A DNA stretch of 60,000 nt from Hydractinia symbiolongicarpus. Its lineage: Eukaryota > Cnidaria > Hydrozoa > Anthoathecata > Hydractiniidae. This document shows, one piece after another, positions 22,714-37,700 of the stretch (positions within the stretch are counted from its first letter, which is position 1; each line of letters opens with the position of its first letter). Location of the stretch: contig NC_079884.1 of assembly GCF_029227915.1 (NCBI RefSeq), forward strand, positions 15,192,001 through 15,252,000. The letters are read 5' to 3'. A model generated the notes under the pieces. The model searched no databases. It saw only the letters and a list, made by a program, of their open reading frames with translations, and was not told where the DNA came from. The position numbers and the translations under genes are program-made.

Positions 22714-25700
22714 GAGAAAAATGGAACTGACTACAACAGCTAGACAATCCAACACAACTCCTTCTTTTGCGGTTTCCCGAAATCAGGCAAACATTTTATC
22801 TGTTGATAAGATAAATCAACCAACCAAGACCACTCCACAACAAGAATCCACCCTGCAACAACTATCATGTGTGCAGCATTCATCCGTCAACAACAAACCA
22901 AGCTACCCCTCTTCATTTCAATGTGAACAACCAATGCATGTCCAACCACATCGTTACCAGAATCAATATGCTAATGTGCCTTGTAGCTCAGGAACTAGTG
23001 TTAGGAGTTTAACTCCTACTATTCATCATTCCGTGATACTGCATCAAGCATGTGGGCACAGTAGTCTGCCATCTGACATATCAAGCAATAGCGATGAAAA
23101 GAAGCCTCATGAAAACAATCAAATTATTGGTTCGAAAAGAAAATTAAATATGAAAAATGAAAGGAAGAAAAAGAAAAACAGATATTGGTGAATTTGTTTT
23201 CGTTGGACATGAGGGGCTTGTGTTTATCTCTTTTGTGTGTATTTCTAGCTAATGAACTCAATTAGAATCACAAAATTCAACTTTATGTGTTGCTCTTGTG
23301 GTTCGAGTCAAAGTTTCTTACTGACTGCAAAATAGGACAGTTTTTTTAATAAAAAATATTTTTTCCTTGAAATAAATTTCTACCTTTTTAAGTGAAAAGA
23401 TTTCTGGTCAGGTAAAATAGTACCCTAAGGTATAATGACAAGGAAAAGTCAGGGAATTTGCACTGAAGCTGAAATTTCATTTGATCCCAAAAAATGTGAA
23501 TTATATATTTTTACTATTAATTATTTACCATTATTTTCAGGTAGGAAATTTAATTTAAGGGTTTTCATTTAACATGATTTTGAAATTGAATTCAAAATAT
23601 ATAATTCTGATAAAGGACAATAAACAGGTATTTTAAATTTTAAACACCTCTAAATACAAATTCAAAAAACATTATTGTGATCACCTTTTTTAAAAATATG
23701 GCAATCAAGCAATCAGCATTTAAAACTTTTTCTTATGAGAAATGGAACACTTTTAACCAAAATATATATATATATATATATATCTTTTATTAGAGTGCAG
23801 GTTTGGACAAAATGTTTTGTTGTGGAAAATATAAAGTGAAATGTTTGCTCTAAATTTCTTATCTTAGAGCCCTTTAAGTCTTCATATGAGAGTTAAGATT
23901 TTGTTATTTTGTCTATGAGTGAAGAAATATGTTGAAAAGAAGACAATCTTTGAAAAAAATATGATAGGAATAATCACATTCTATCTGTGTACGTACTTAC
24001 TAAAACTAACAGTTTAACTTCTAAATTGCTTGGTATTTGTAACATAACTTTGCCATATAAAGTATCTTATTATCAGCTGTTATAACACATTTTTTGTATT
24101 TGACATTTCAGTGAGCCACCAAGACGTGGTTATGTTTTGGAGAACATTAAACGTAAACAGACATATATTTCTGTTGGTCAAGATGGTTTTTATACAAAAG
24201 AAAGTGAAAAAGTAAGTTAAAAATTAACTCAGAAATTCTTTCCATAAGACATGTTTTGTTAAAAAGGAGAGGTCAAAAACTCTCATGTCACTTATACTAA
24301 CAATACCCCAAAGTTAATTATGTTTTTGAGGTAAACACAGAAATCTTTCTATGCTTGGTTTTAAACAAAAAAAATTAATTGGGCAATGATCCTGTGATAA
24401 ATGTATTCAGACAGTCGCAGCATGTTTCCAATATAAAACAAGAGAAAAAAAACTAATAGAGGAACCCATAAACCCAAACATACTTTCCAGATTAGATAAA
24501 AAAGCCAAATTTAACAAGAAATAATATACAAAGTAATATATAATGAAGAATTAAAAAACAAATATATCTTACAAATCTATCTTATCTTCTTAATGTTGTG
24601 CCATTTAGGATAAGCTTAACAAAAGTTCTTTCGAATTAAACACACTTCCAGTGCATTTCTGGACATGTTTTTTTTTACTGCCAGAAAGTTTTGTAGTTTT
24701 TAAAAATGATATCATTTTTGATCAAATGGTGGATTTATCACCAGAAACCGGAAATGCACAGATTTCTGAACCTCCAAGCCAGGTGGTCTAAAGAATAAAC
24801 ATTTGGCAGAAAAAGCAAATAATTATTTAAAAATCAAACATATTCTGTAAAGAGCAGAACAAGAAGCTACAGGACAGTCATGCAACCCGAAAAAATGTTT
24901 TTTTAAAGTACCACAACTGTCAACAAAGTATTAGGAGAAACGAAAGAGGCTGTATAACCTGTATTGCTTTACTTTGTAGAAAAGTAGCACTTTTGAGTTA
25001 GGGAAAATTTGAAATTAGATAATGAATATTGTTTATTCTTCTTGTAACTTTTAAAAATAGCTTTAGAATACAGATCTTTGTTGGTTTGTGAGCAATATTT
25101 TGTCTCTTATTCTTCATAGAGAGAAGATGATATAAATGTGTCTGTATGTGAGGGTCTTCTAAAACTCCACCATGAATTCATTGTTCACCGCATCTCATTA
25201 GATGAAATAACACCAAGCTGTGATAACACGTACAAAACTGTACAAGAAAAAGGTATATTTTTCTATGAACACATCATACAATGGTTAAGCTAAAAAATTT
25301 TATCTATAATGATTTAAAGGGATACGAACGTCAAAAAAAAAACTTTTAAAGCCTTTTGATTCAACAATGTAGTAGTATCTTAGTTTCTATAACTAATTAA
25401 TCTTTAAAATTGATTATAACCCTTCAAAATTAAAAATTGTTTTCTTGCCATTTGCATTTGAAAACAAAAGTAATCACTACCGTTTTTTATCAAAGCATTC
25501 CATTCTGTGATGTAACTATTGTGGAGAGAAAGTAGTAGATACAAAAGTAGTAGATACAAACCAAATAATTCCAGAAAGAAAAATAAATACAATATTATGC
25601 ATTACCCTTGCCTTGTTTTTCTCCTTAATATATATATAGCAAATGACATAGCTAATGGAAAAATTTTTTGAGTTATATATTACCATATTCAATAAAAATA

Positions 25701-28700
25701 AATCTTGACGTTCGTTCTTCTTCAGGATTAATTTAATTAATAAGCCATTATTAGGGTTCACAAATGTCACTTGTAATATTTGAATATATGTTTAATGGTT
25801 GTCTTTATCAGAACAAAATTACTTTTGTTTTTCTTGCCTACAACCCCTCGCCAAAATATTAAGACAAATTTTACAAAACTAGCCAAAAGCATTAACTTGC
25901 AAATTCTCTGCAACCACAGGCTGTGGAAGTGCGACTTTTTTAATGGTTTAAGTTAGACAGGCAGCATTTAAATTGCACTAGTTGCATTTTCTAAGGAAAA
26001 AATCCATTTCAGGGCCATCAAAGAACTTGACTTTGAGAAAAATGGCCATGCTCATGTCAATAATGATTAGCACATTTTGATTTTGTGAGATTGAGCAAAG
26101 TAACAAAGTCCTAAGTCTTAAACATTGACAATTGAACTTTGTCAAGTTCAAATTGTGTGAACCTTGTATAGAAATAGAATATTAATTACTTGTGGAGACA
26201 AACTACGAAATTTGCCACATTGTCGCAGTATATTTTGTGGGGGATTGTAGAGCTCAAGAAAATAAGGTATTAAAATAACACTTGTGGAAAAAAAGATGTT
26301 ATGCTAAAGATGATGATCGTTTGGGGTTAAAATAATACTGAAGTTGGTGAGTTATTTAAAATAAATAATATTTAACCTATTTTACACAATCCAAGATTGA
26401 ACGAAAATGATGGTGTAGCTGATGAATAATTTTTCACATGTTAAATTTAAAATCAACTAATCAGTGTTCACATGATAAAGGCATTCTTTGTTGTTAACAC
26501 ACAAAACCTAATATATGACTAGTGAATAATGACAAAAAATAAAAACACGTTCTCATAAACTATGGAGTATTTATACAGCATCTATTTTCCTTCGCTTCTT
26601 TTTTTTGTATGTACTAAATCTCTGCTGTAGCGGCGGAACAATTAAGTTTCAAATTCAAGAGAAAGTAAATGCTTTTTTTAGTTTTGCAGCAGATATAATG
26701 TTATACTTGACTTATTTTAACAATTTCTAATTTGGTTTAATCAACATTTTTTACATTTCACAGAAATTCTTCACCCGTCAATACACTATAACCAACATCC
26801 AGAGGTAAGTAAAATCGAATTATATTGAAACCACTATGAGCAGAAAGGTATTGCTATTTTTTATAAAAAAGATGTTAATTGGAGAAAATTTGGTTACATC
26901 CCCCCCCCAAAAAAAAAAAAAATATTCAAATTTAAATTCTATATTTATTTCTATTAGGATTGTGATTGTAAAGCTGATCAAAAAACCTATGGAATACATC
27001 ACAATGTTTTTCCTGGAAAAGCTGGATTTTTTGGCTCGGTAAGCTGGTGTTAATCTTTGCTGGTGTTTTCATAGTGTATCTGTGTATCTGCAGTTTTGTG
27101 CACAAATATGTTTATATATTTCTATTTTCAGGATAGTTTACATTGCGATCCTTACTCTAACAATGCAGATCGATTATACCATTACCGATTGGTCATAGAT
27201 CCTGAAATAAATTTTACTGTAAGTGTTATATATATATCTATATTATAATACCTGTATACGTCTGTCTGTCTGGCACGCAAAATGGCTACCGATATTCCTT
27301 TGATCTTTCAAGGTTTTTTAAAAACCAGGGGGTTGTTTAATCGAAAATCTTACTATTGATTAAAATATATTCAAGAAATTATTTAATTTCCTTAAATAAT
27401 TTAATTACTTTAATTCACTAACCTTAATTGGAAAAATAAATTAAGTGATTAAAATGAATGCATTATTTAAATACGCCAGTTTTAAGAATAATTACCCCTG
27501 TGATCTCGATCGCCGATTCCACTCAGGAGCCACAGAAAACAAATAGGACAGTTTTATGACTTCTCGCATGTACTGTATCAGTCAAAACACTTGATTCTTT
27601 GAAAAACAAATTGTGTAGCCCGGACATGCCAACGAAGAAACATGATGGCCATTTTAGTTTTTAAAGTGATGGTGGTCAATGTTGTTTGTATAGGTCTGTT
27701 TCACCTTTCTGTCTAAGCTTTTTATTTTTGTAGTATTTGTTTTTTGTATGTTCCAAAATGTTAAGATAAATATATTGTCAGGTTTTTTAGTCACGTACAG
27801 ATCTTAAACGAGATCTTAAACCAGTTTTTGAAGGCTAGCTAGCTAGAGCCTTACTTATTACTATTCTGTATGGTATAAGAGCTATTTATTCTACCCAACA
27901 TTTATTTTTATATTGTGGTTGTAGCCATTTAGCTAGCTCCTATCTTTGACTAAAAGTGAGAGTATAAAAATGCAGTTTGGCTACAACAATTTTCGTAAGC
28001 AATAATTCTTATGCTAAATGCAGTTAGGTAGCTACATTTTTTATTATTTTCCTGAAAACGTCTGCAAATAAAATGGCTGAGCGATTGTTTTAGCTGGACG
28101 GGTAATGAAAGGCTGTTCCCTATGTTTTTATTTAAACCAAAGTTGCAGTGAAGTTTTTTTTGGAAAGGGTATTATGCCTGTACACCTGTTCAACCCTGTT
28201 TACCTGTACTAAGCGCTTAGCCCACTGTTAACAACAGACTGTTTTTTTTAAAAAAGGATGTTGTGCCTATGCACATTTGCAACCTGGTTTACCTCTATTA
28301 AGGGGTCAACCCACTGTGAAAATTAATTTTTAAGCTTTCTCACAAATCACGCCTGTACTGATGTGCAACATTGTTTACCCGGACTAACCGCTCAGCCCTG
28401 TGTTAGCAATGGACTGTTTCTTGTGTTTTTATTTAAACATAGTCGGCGAGAAAGTTTTTTTCAAAAGGGTATTATCCCTATACGCCTGTACGCCTAAGCC
28501 TAGTGTCACGAGTAATTTTTTAACTTTTACAACAACTTATTCCCCAAAATGAGATTATATTGACTGATTGTTTTTGCTATGACGGAACAACAACAGTTTG
28601 TAAACTCTGTTTTTATTTCAACTATAGTTGCGGGAAAGTTTTTTTTTCAAAAATACTACAGTCGCAACACCATAATGCTGTATGTGATTCACTTGGTTTA

Positions 28701-31700
28701 CGACATACTGTATACCTGTTATAAAGCGCTCCACTTGATCATTTGGCACAGTTTACGGCTCTTATTAAGCGCTCCACATAGTGTTCAACGTCGGGCCACA
28801 CCTTGACCTGTAGCTTACCCCAGCGTTTCGACGCCAGGTTTCCTGGCTGTATTTTAACATTTTGTTTTTACTTCCTTAATTCAAGCTTGTTGATTTTTTA
28901 CACTCATTCTCTTCCAATAATTAATAAAGCTATTTATCTTTATTTTGTGACAAAGCTTTATAATGTTTTGTCATCCCTGGGACATTTTCCATGCAAAACT
29001 CTTTTTCATGTACTGTGACATGCAATGCAGTTTTCTATGCTAACAGTAATTTTTAATCAACTTTCTGTCCATTTTAACACCTTCAACTATACCTTTTCTC
29101 AAATCATGTTCGCCTTTTATTTTGTTTTTGCCAATTTGTGTACCGTAATGCTTTGAATAAACGCCAAACGCCTGGGGCGTTTATTAAATTTTTAAAAGAG
29201 GGGGCGTTTATTAAGTTTTTTACACTTCGTCTCTTTTGCAGTTTTTAAGGATACCTATAATATATATCGTCACAACAGAAAATAAAAGATATTCACATGT
29301 TTTAGAGAATGAACTTCAAAAGCGAAAAGCTAAATTTCCAACCTTAAACCTAAGATTTAGGAAAAAAGTAAGTATACTTTTACTATCGCCTCGTATAAAC
29401 TCCCCTTATGAGGGAGGGGCGTCTATTCGAGGGGGCGTCTATTCGAGGGTTGCGTTTATTTAAAAAATGACTGAAAAGGAGAGGCGTTTAAGAGAAGGGG
29501 GCGTTTATTCGAAGCATTACGGTATATCTAACTTTCAAAATTAAATTCTATATCGTTTAAATCACTGAACTCGACCTCCTTGGATAAAACAAAAGAGTAG
29601 ACAAATCGTCGTGCTGCAATATAAGAGATAATTTAGCATTTTTAATTTCTTGAATAAATAACCATTTGCATCACAGGGAATAAAATTTCCCCATATGCTT
29701 TACTGTGTTCTAATTTACAGAGATAATACCAACACAGCATGTTGTTAATATATCTATGTGCGCATAAAAATGTTTTCTATAAGTCACGAATCTCTTCGAA
29801 AGTCTGCAATGCAATGATTACTGTATTGATTTCTTTTAGACAAGAGACCCAACGACAATTTATTTTGATGGCAAAGATTTTTGTTTTGAAGGATACTCTT
29901 TATTTTCGCATGTCTCATTAGAACAGGTCTGTCTTTTTTTTCATTTGAATTACAATTTTTTATTTTACAAACATCTGATAAAATCATGTGTTTTTACTGC
30001 AGGTCCCTTCATATTTATTTTTACGTAATGGAGTTGATTACACAATCAAATTTGCTAAAGAACCTTCGATACCAGAGGTAACTTTTTTCCAGATTTATTT
30101 TACTTACTTTTTTTTACTACATTGTATCAGTTCTGTACCAGCATTGTGTTGATGGCTAGTTATTGTGGAAACTAAACATTCGATTTTTTCACAAATTACT
30201 AGTTAAAATATGGCTTCTTGTTATTACACTAAAAGAATGTTTGAACTGAAGCAAATGTTAATAATAGAACGAACCTTGAAAAGCAAGGTAATTCAAAATC
30301 AATTTGTACAAAGTGATACCTCCATAGATTATGAACCACCATAAACTATGTTACTCTGAAGTATGGTGCAATTTTTTTTTATTTAGGATAGTAGAGCAGT
30401 TCGAACGTCTGAATGTATAGCCCTCACCTATTTCCCCATATTTTTATTTTCTGCTATTTATTTGTTTAGGGTTTCTGTCTAAAAGATTTGGATTTGATCT
30501 GTGATTATTTGTTTGCAGACATTTTCGAGTTATCAGATTGGTGCAATAAAGGTATGTGTGGCTTTAGTGAAAACCAGCCAACCAACATCAACCACTAAAG
30601 CGGTTAAATCATATTATTACCTTCAACAGTTCAATTTTCAGACTAAATTTTTATCTTTAGATTCAGAAGACGGTTGTAGACAGTTTCATCTCATGCCAAG
30701 ATTTGTTCATCGACCAAGTGGTAACACTTTAATCATCTTTCTTTTATTTCATCTTCAGAAAGAATTTTAGGTTAGGAGGAAACTTTTATGGTTGATTAGT
30801 TGTGATTCTGCCAATCTTACTGACAGTGAGTGATGCGTGGAGATTTTGCTAAGGGTACAGATTGTGTCAATACAATATATATGTGGTAAAAATGTTATTG
30901 ATGTAATGTAGATTCAACAAAAGAACACGAAGATGAGATGCAGTTGTTATCAATGGCTAGAGTCCTTGAATATTTAATGAAATCCTATACTCCGTTTGAA
31001 GTATGATTTCGTTTTTATTACTCTCTGACAACATAATTTTTGTTGATATATTTGTTATAAAAGAGTTAGAATGTGTACTTTAGACTGGAGTAACAAAAAA
31101 GTTTACCAGAGAAGATTGGAAACATTTTTCAAAAGAGAATCGAGGATGTTTAGTTTTGAATCAAAGCAAGGTAAAACTTTTTCGTGACCTTTATCCAAGC
31201 TTTTATCAAACAAGAAAAAATTCTTGTGACCTTCTTTTAGATTATGTGTTGTGGTGTTTTATTTCATATTGCTTGTCATTATGAAATCATTAGTTTTTTT
31301 GTTACGTTGGAAGTAAGTTTGTGTTTCTTTAACTGTTGGCTAGTAGGTGTATACTGGTTGGCTTCCAGGCTAATTTCATAGTTTGCAACCGCTGTATTAT
31401 TACATGCAGTTAACGCTTTTTTTTTTGTTTACTACGCTTATTTATATTTTTATACATCTATTTAGAAACCCAGAGCAATTCGTGTTGATGAAGTATTATA
31501 TCCTGAAAGGCGTAAAGTATGTATATTCAGATTTAAAGAGCCTTGGAAATGATTAAAATAAGACCTACTGAAAGTTTACAGTTTTGTCGTATAATTTTGA
31601 GATAACCGGATTATTAAATTTCTATTGTCAAATGTTTTCTGTGAAAATGTGGTTTTACCCTTCTGTTCATAAAAACGAGATTTATTTCGGGAAATTTTTT

Positions 31701-34700
31701 AATGAAATTGCCAGTATCTTAATCTTTGTTTACCCTGCATTTATAATTTAAAACATATCTGTGATTGAAGCAAACATAGTAGGAATAAAAATGTGTATCT
31801 CTATTATCAATTAAAACTCTCTCTGTTGTTACTTGATCCTTTTTTCATCTGTACTTCCTATTATTGTATCACTTTTAAAAGCTTGTCTTTAAAACTGCTG
31901 TATTCATGCTGTATTAATGCTGTATTCATGCTGTATTTTGTGTTTTTGTGGTAGGGACATCTTCGTATCTTACACTCAGCATCAAGTTTAAAAAGTACTT
32001 CAAAGAAAATGAACAAGCAGTAAGTTAATTATAGTGAAACACAAAACATTTTTTTGCTTCTGCGCTAATTTTCGTACCTCGTTACTTTTTCAGACACACT
32101 AATACCAGGTTAGGATTTATCAGGTTAGGATTTTAGGTTAAAAACAACAGTTTTGCCTGTTCAAAATTTTGGTATTCTTAAAGAAAAGTGTGTATTGCTT
32201 TTCAGAAACACTTTAAAAAAATAGGCAAAATTAATCTGAGAGTAGATTGTGTAGTAATCAGAAAAAATACGGGTAAATGAATAGTTTGGTTATGAATATG
32301 AATTTGTTGTTTGCGTTTCTTTTCAAATATTAGTTTGAAATGGTATGTGTGATAGGTAGGTTGCAAACGTTTAATTAGACATTTGTAACATTAAAAGAAA
32401 CACTCTCTTTATTTGATTGTTGTTGTTATGTTTATGTGTTTTTCTAGATACAATGACTTGACTGAACAACTACGAAAAGCAAAGAGGGCTGTTCAAAGCA
32501 GGTAAATTTTACTCTCTCATTATGTTAAGCGTCCATTAAAATATTTAAAAATACTAAATTATTGCTCTTAGATTTTTCTTAAGAAAGTCCAGCTGTGTCT
32601 CAATTTTATTGTAAAACTCTGAGCAGTTATATACACCAGAATGTTGCTCTTAGTAACCTAAATGTGGGGGGAGGGGGGGGGGACAACACCAAATTTCAGG
32701 GGAATTTAGCACCCATTTCAATTTATTAGCACCTCCCACCCCCTATTAAAGAAATACATGGTCATTCATTTGAGCACATGTTTTATTTTCACAACTGTAT
32801 TGTTTTTCTCTCCATATTTGTGTAGACCTGTACCACGCAAAGAAGATCAAGAATTATTATGGAAGGTGCAAGAAAAAGTGAACGTAGTCAAAGAACAGAG
32901 GTAATTCAAGAGTAATTTGTAAAACTTCATTCAATTCAGGATTTGAATTTGAAATAAAAAATATAAAGAAGGGATGACGGATTTGAGATCGCAACTACAA
33001 CTACAAAATTTTAATGCATTTTTATTAATGACATACTAAAATTATTGGCGTTTGAAATAACATAACATATTGAAATATTTGTCATCATTTTTTAACAGGT
33101 GTGAAAGCAAATGGAAGGACATCGAAATAAATTGTGAAGGTTATTTCAACACTGGATTAAGTTGGGACATATGCCAAGTTAGTTGTTACTGTGTTTTCTA
33201 TTATCTAAAAAACCTTAACATTCGCAAAAAATCTCACCACAACTGATTCGCGAAAATAAATCTTCGTCAAATGCATTTGTTTAGATCCTAATTCCCCAAA
33301 AGTTAATCAACTTAAAGCCTCATTCATCATGACATTCCATTGTCAAAGTTGTAATTATTTGATTTCTACTTCCTAGCACTCATCCTACATACCTGGCGTG
33401 TGGAAGTATCTACGATTTATGTCGTGTTTACATGTGTTAGAAGATCGTATAAGTTACACCTTCAAAGACAAATCACACCTAAAGGTAAACGAAAATCGAT
33501 GTTGGCGCAAAGATTTTATATTTTGAACTGTTTAGTTAACTGTGCTAATGCTATATAAAGCAAAGCTTTTTAATTTGATGTCACTTTGAACCGAAATTGG
33601 TATTAGCTTTCCATCAAAAATATTTTTTACAGACACAGACAAAATAGGAGATTTAGAAAAAAAAATTATATTTTACTGACATGCCCTAATTAGTTCCATA
33701 TTAATTTGTTATTATATCCTCTTTTTAATAATTCTAAAAATTATGCCTTCGTGGCGATCTATAAATACTGTAGCTGATAACGCATTTTATATAAACTTAT
33801 CCTTCCTTTTTGTTGCCGGTGTGGTCTTACTATTTGCAGCAGTTCAGTATGATAACCAAGAGTTTTATACTATGCAGTATTTCTTCATTCAAGTCATGTT
33901 AAAATGATAAAGCAGAAGATGCGAGCTTTTTATCTGGATAAGTTCCCTCTGGTACGCATCTTTTGTGATTGTTGCACTTTTCATAGAACGCTTTGACGCA
34001 TCCATCGTATGTAGACCAATCAACGTTGTCTGCACAACTCATTACTATGGTCAAGAATCTTGGGAAGCGACATCCTCATGTTGATAAAACGAATCGACCT
34101 AAAGGTTTGGGCATAAAGAAGAAAGGTTTGAACACTCTTCGTTTTCGCTGGGGTGGCCGTGAAAATTTGCTGCTTTTATGCTCAGATATTAAAACCTAAC
34201 TAGCAAATTTGCATCTGTTAAAACTGTCTTTATAAAATGTGTTATCATAAGTGTGAACACGATCCTACATAACATCACTATCAATGGAGGTGTAACGTGA
34301 CTGTTTCAAGATTCTTTTGATTTTTTCCTGTTCTTGCTGCTAGGTGTCATCAACATGACCAATGTTATGGCGACGTTATTTGATGAAGAACAGCCAAAAA
34401 TTTGGTAGGTGTCTTATCAAATTACTAAAGTTGAAAATTTTGAGATTACTGTAGTGACCTTTTAACTTTAGCCAGAGAATATTAGAACTAAGATTAAGAG
34501 TCGGAATGTTGTTGGATAAAACTCAGCCGCCAACTGTGCAAATAGAGTAGTGTTTTGAAAATGTTGTTTTTGTTAAAAACAATTTAGAGTTGTTAGGAAA
34601 ATCGTTATTTTAGTCCTGAAAAAGTCATGAAAAATTGACTAGCTACCCTGATTATTTCCTGAAGTGATTATTGTTAGACCTGGCAATTTACTTTTAACAC

Positions 34701-37700
34701 AGGCACGTGGTTCTCATATTCCAAACTGATGGTAATCCAAGCTTCAATCCAATCTTCATATTTGAACTCCAGTGCTTAGCTCTGTAATATCTTCTAGCAG
34801 TTACGTTATTTTTAGTTTTCAGAATAATGAAAGATTGGAATTCCTGGGTGATGCTGTACTGGATTATTTGAGCAGGTTATAAACTTTTATGAATTTATTT
34901 TTTGAGGAAATAGTGCATGAGTTTAACACAGATTTGTTATTATTTCTTTTAAGTATTTTGGTTTCCGAACTGTTACTATTTCTTTGTTTTAGCGTTCATT
35001 TATTTTTGATGTTGTCTGATAAAGGACCTGGTAAACTAAGTGCCTTTCGATCTGGTTTGGTTAGAAAAGACAACCTTGTGAAAATAGCGCATGTAAGTAT
35101 GAAGTAACATTTGAGTCATTCATATAGCATTTGTTTTGTCAGCCTGTAACATTGTGAATTTTTTTTAGCCTTACTTCATGATCATTTGTTATAAACGTAG
35201 ATTGCACTATCAATGTCTGTGTTTTGAGCCAATCAGGTTGCTTGCAGCAAGCAACAATATCATTTTAAATGTTTTTTTTTTTTTTTTTTTTAGAAAATCA
35301 ATTTAAAAGAGTTCATTTTAATTGACCACAGGTGCGACATTTTTACTAGAGGATAAATCTCTATTTTGTAAATTTGTATTTTTATTCTCAGCTTTTTGTT
35401 CATATTTTTTGTATTTTTAATACCAGTGGTGTATTAGTCACAAATTTAGAATTCTGTCTCTTATTATAATATTTCGACAATTAGACACAACACAACAGAA
35501 AAGCTAGATACCTTCCTCGCAGACGCTGTAGAAGCTTTGATAGGTATGGATTCTTTTCATGGTTAAACAAAGTCGGGAAATCAAAGAAATTCAAGGGAAA
35601 TTTAGGGGGACTTTTTTATTGGTTAAGAAGGAAAGGGGAGAGTCCAGGGAGAAATCCACGGTTGGTTGGGGAAAATCAAGGAATTTCTAGTTAGTGAGGA
35701 ATCTTGAAATTTATAATTGATAAATAATTAATTTTGTCAATTTTAGGTGCGGCATATTTAGATGGTGGAATAAATGTTGCTGATCAGTTGATATTATTTT
35801 TTTTCTTCTCTGATGACGAAGTAAGTGGAAGTTGAAAATTATGTGCTCGAATTAATTTTTTTCCAAAGAGTAAATAATTATATATGTGAATTATATGCAA
35901 TACAACGGTTATGGAAGCATTTTATTGACCTTTTATTTATTTTTATTTGTGTAATAATTTTTACAAGATGAAATTAGTTTTTATATATTTCGTTTGATTG
36001 CATTTAGACGTTAGCAAATGTATGGAAGAACTTGAAGAAACACCCGCTGCAGGTTAGCACGTGTGTATTATGTTATATGGGGTCCAAGTCTTGTTTGTTG
36101 GTTTGTAATGTACCTGTCAATGCAGGTGTATTGTGACTGCTGTTGCAGATGCTGTTTTTTGATCGCTTTTTTTTCGTTTCTCTTTCTTTGCAATTTTTAA
36201 TTTTTGTAGGAAGAGTATCCTGAAAGTGATCGCCACTTAATTAATGAATCACCGACATTGCTCGTAGGTTGTTTTTTCTTTGAAGAAATATGCTCCATGA
36301 TGACTAGTATCTTTGTTGAGGAATTGATGTAACTCTTTTTTTACCGTTCCAGTATATACCTTGGAATAGGATATTTAGACGTACTTAAGCAGATTTTTGT
36401 GTTCAAGCAGATTCTTTAAAACTAGCTGGTAAGAAAACTAGTTAACTAGAGACTCCACTCTAATTCAAGATGTTCCAAGCCTAGCTCCTTAAAGCTGGCA
36501 TTATTTAGGATAAAATTTGCTGCATTTGTTATTTATGGAACTACTTAATCTTGTTAGCCCATAAGACTTTTGAATTTTATCGTTAACCAATAAGAGGACG
36601 GATCAACTGTTTTATATTATAGAAATGTGTAGAGCTAGAATCAAAAACTGGTGTTCAATTCAACCACATTCGATTACTAGCGAGAGCGTTAACACATTCA
36701 GCTGCTGGTCTTGATGATCCTTTGGTAACTGGGTACGTTATTTGTTTTTATTCAGATGGAACAGCAGGTAGAGTTAACAGTTAAGATTACCTTGTATAAA
36801 TTAAATGTTGCTCTCGATTTTTGAAACACTAAATTGGCAATTCTTTGTTTGGCATGGTTAACACTCTTGTTCTCGAAGTTCTTATCGTTTCGAATAACTT
36901 TAACATGATAGTAAAACGATACATTTTAGATGCAGATACTGATGTGTTAACCAGGATTTTTTTATAGTTTTAAATAGTGATTTTTTGTTAATCAGCAGGG
37001 GTTTTTGCTCTGTTGTGAAGAAAACGTTTTGTTTATGGGGCTGATAAGACTCAGGACATCTGAAATTTTTTTTTAATTTTCTTAAATCTGAACAAAAAAA
37101 ATTATGAGTTTTTCCGACAATAACTACTTTAGATTGGGAAGAGGTAATTGATTGGTTTGTTTTTTCTTCTAGCTAATACTCTAGCAATTCTGCTTGCGCA
37201 AGTGTTTAGGGATATATGAGATGTGTCTTGGCGAGTAAAATGATGTTACGTAGTGGACTGTAACAAAGCTGCAAATAGAGCTCTTCAAAAACTGAGTTGC
37301 ATTTTTTAATCAGCAACAGAATATTAAGTTTGGAAGTTAAACAAAGAACAGACCATGCTCGGACAACTGAGATATTTGTCAAGAAGAAATTGTGAAGTGC
37401 TGTCAAACAAACATGGAAATAAGCTGTTTAAGTATATAAGCATGTTTCATTTCGACATAAAACAACTGGTGTTGTTGCAACAGGCACTACATAAGCGACG
37501 ACTTCACAACTCAGCGGTGACGTTGTACGAAAGCGTAGTGTGTTAATGTGTAACCACTTTCATTTTAGCGGTAACTACGAAAGATTGGAGTTTCTTGGTG
37601 ATGCTATTATAAAGTATGTTTGCAGTGATTATCTCTACAAACGCTTTCCAAATCACCAGGAAGGACATTTAACAGTATGTTGTTTAACAATTTGTTATTT

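Noticed and set aside
23762-23784. (AT)n microsatellite
   Set aside because: Ordinary short dinucleotide repeat in an AT-rich intron.
30501-30770. Alternative DROSHA exon in another frame (30519-30720)
   Set aside because: The 30470-30551 and 30661-30720 exons in the chosen frame give FCLKDLDL...FELSDW and match the Drosha central domain. The other frame does not.
37206-37546. Short ORFs in the intron before the DROSHA RNase IIIb exon
   Set aside because: They have no motif and lie between well-supported splice sites at 36732 and 37569.
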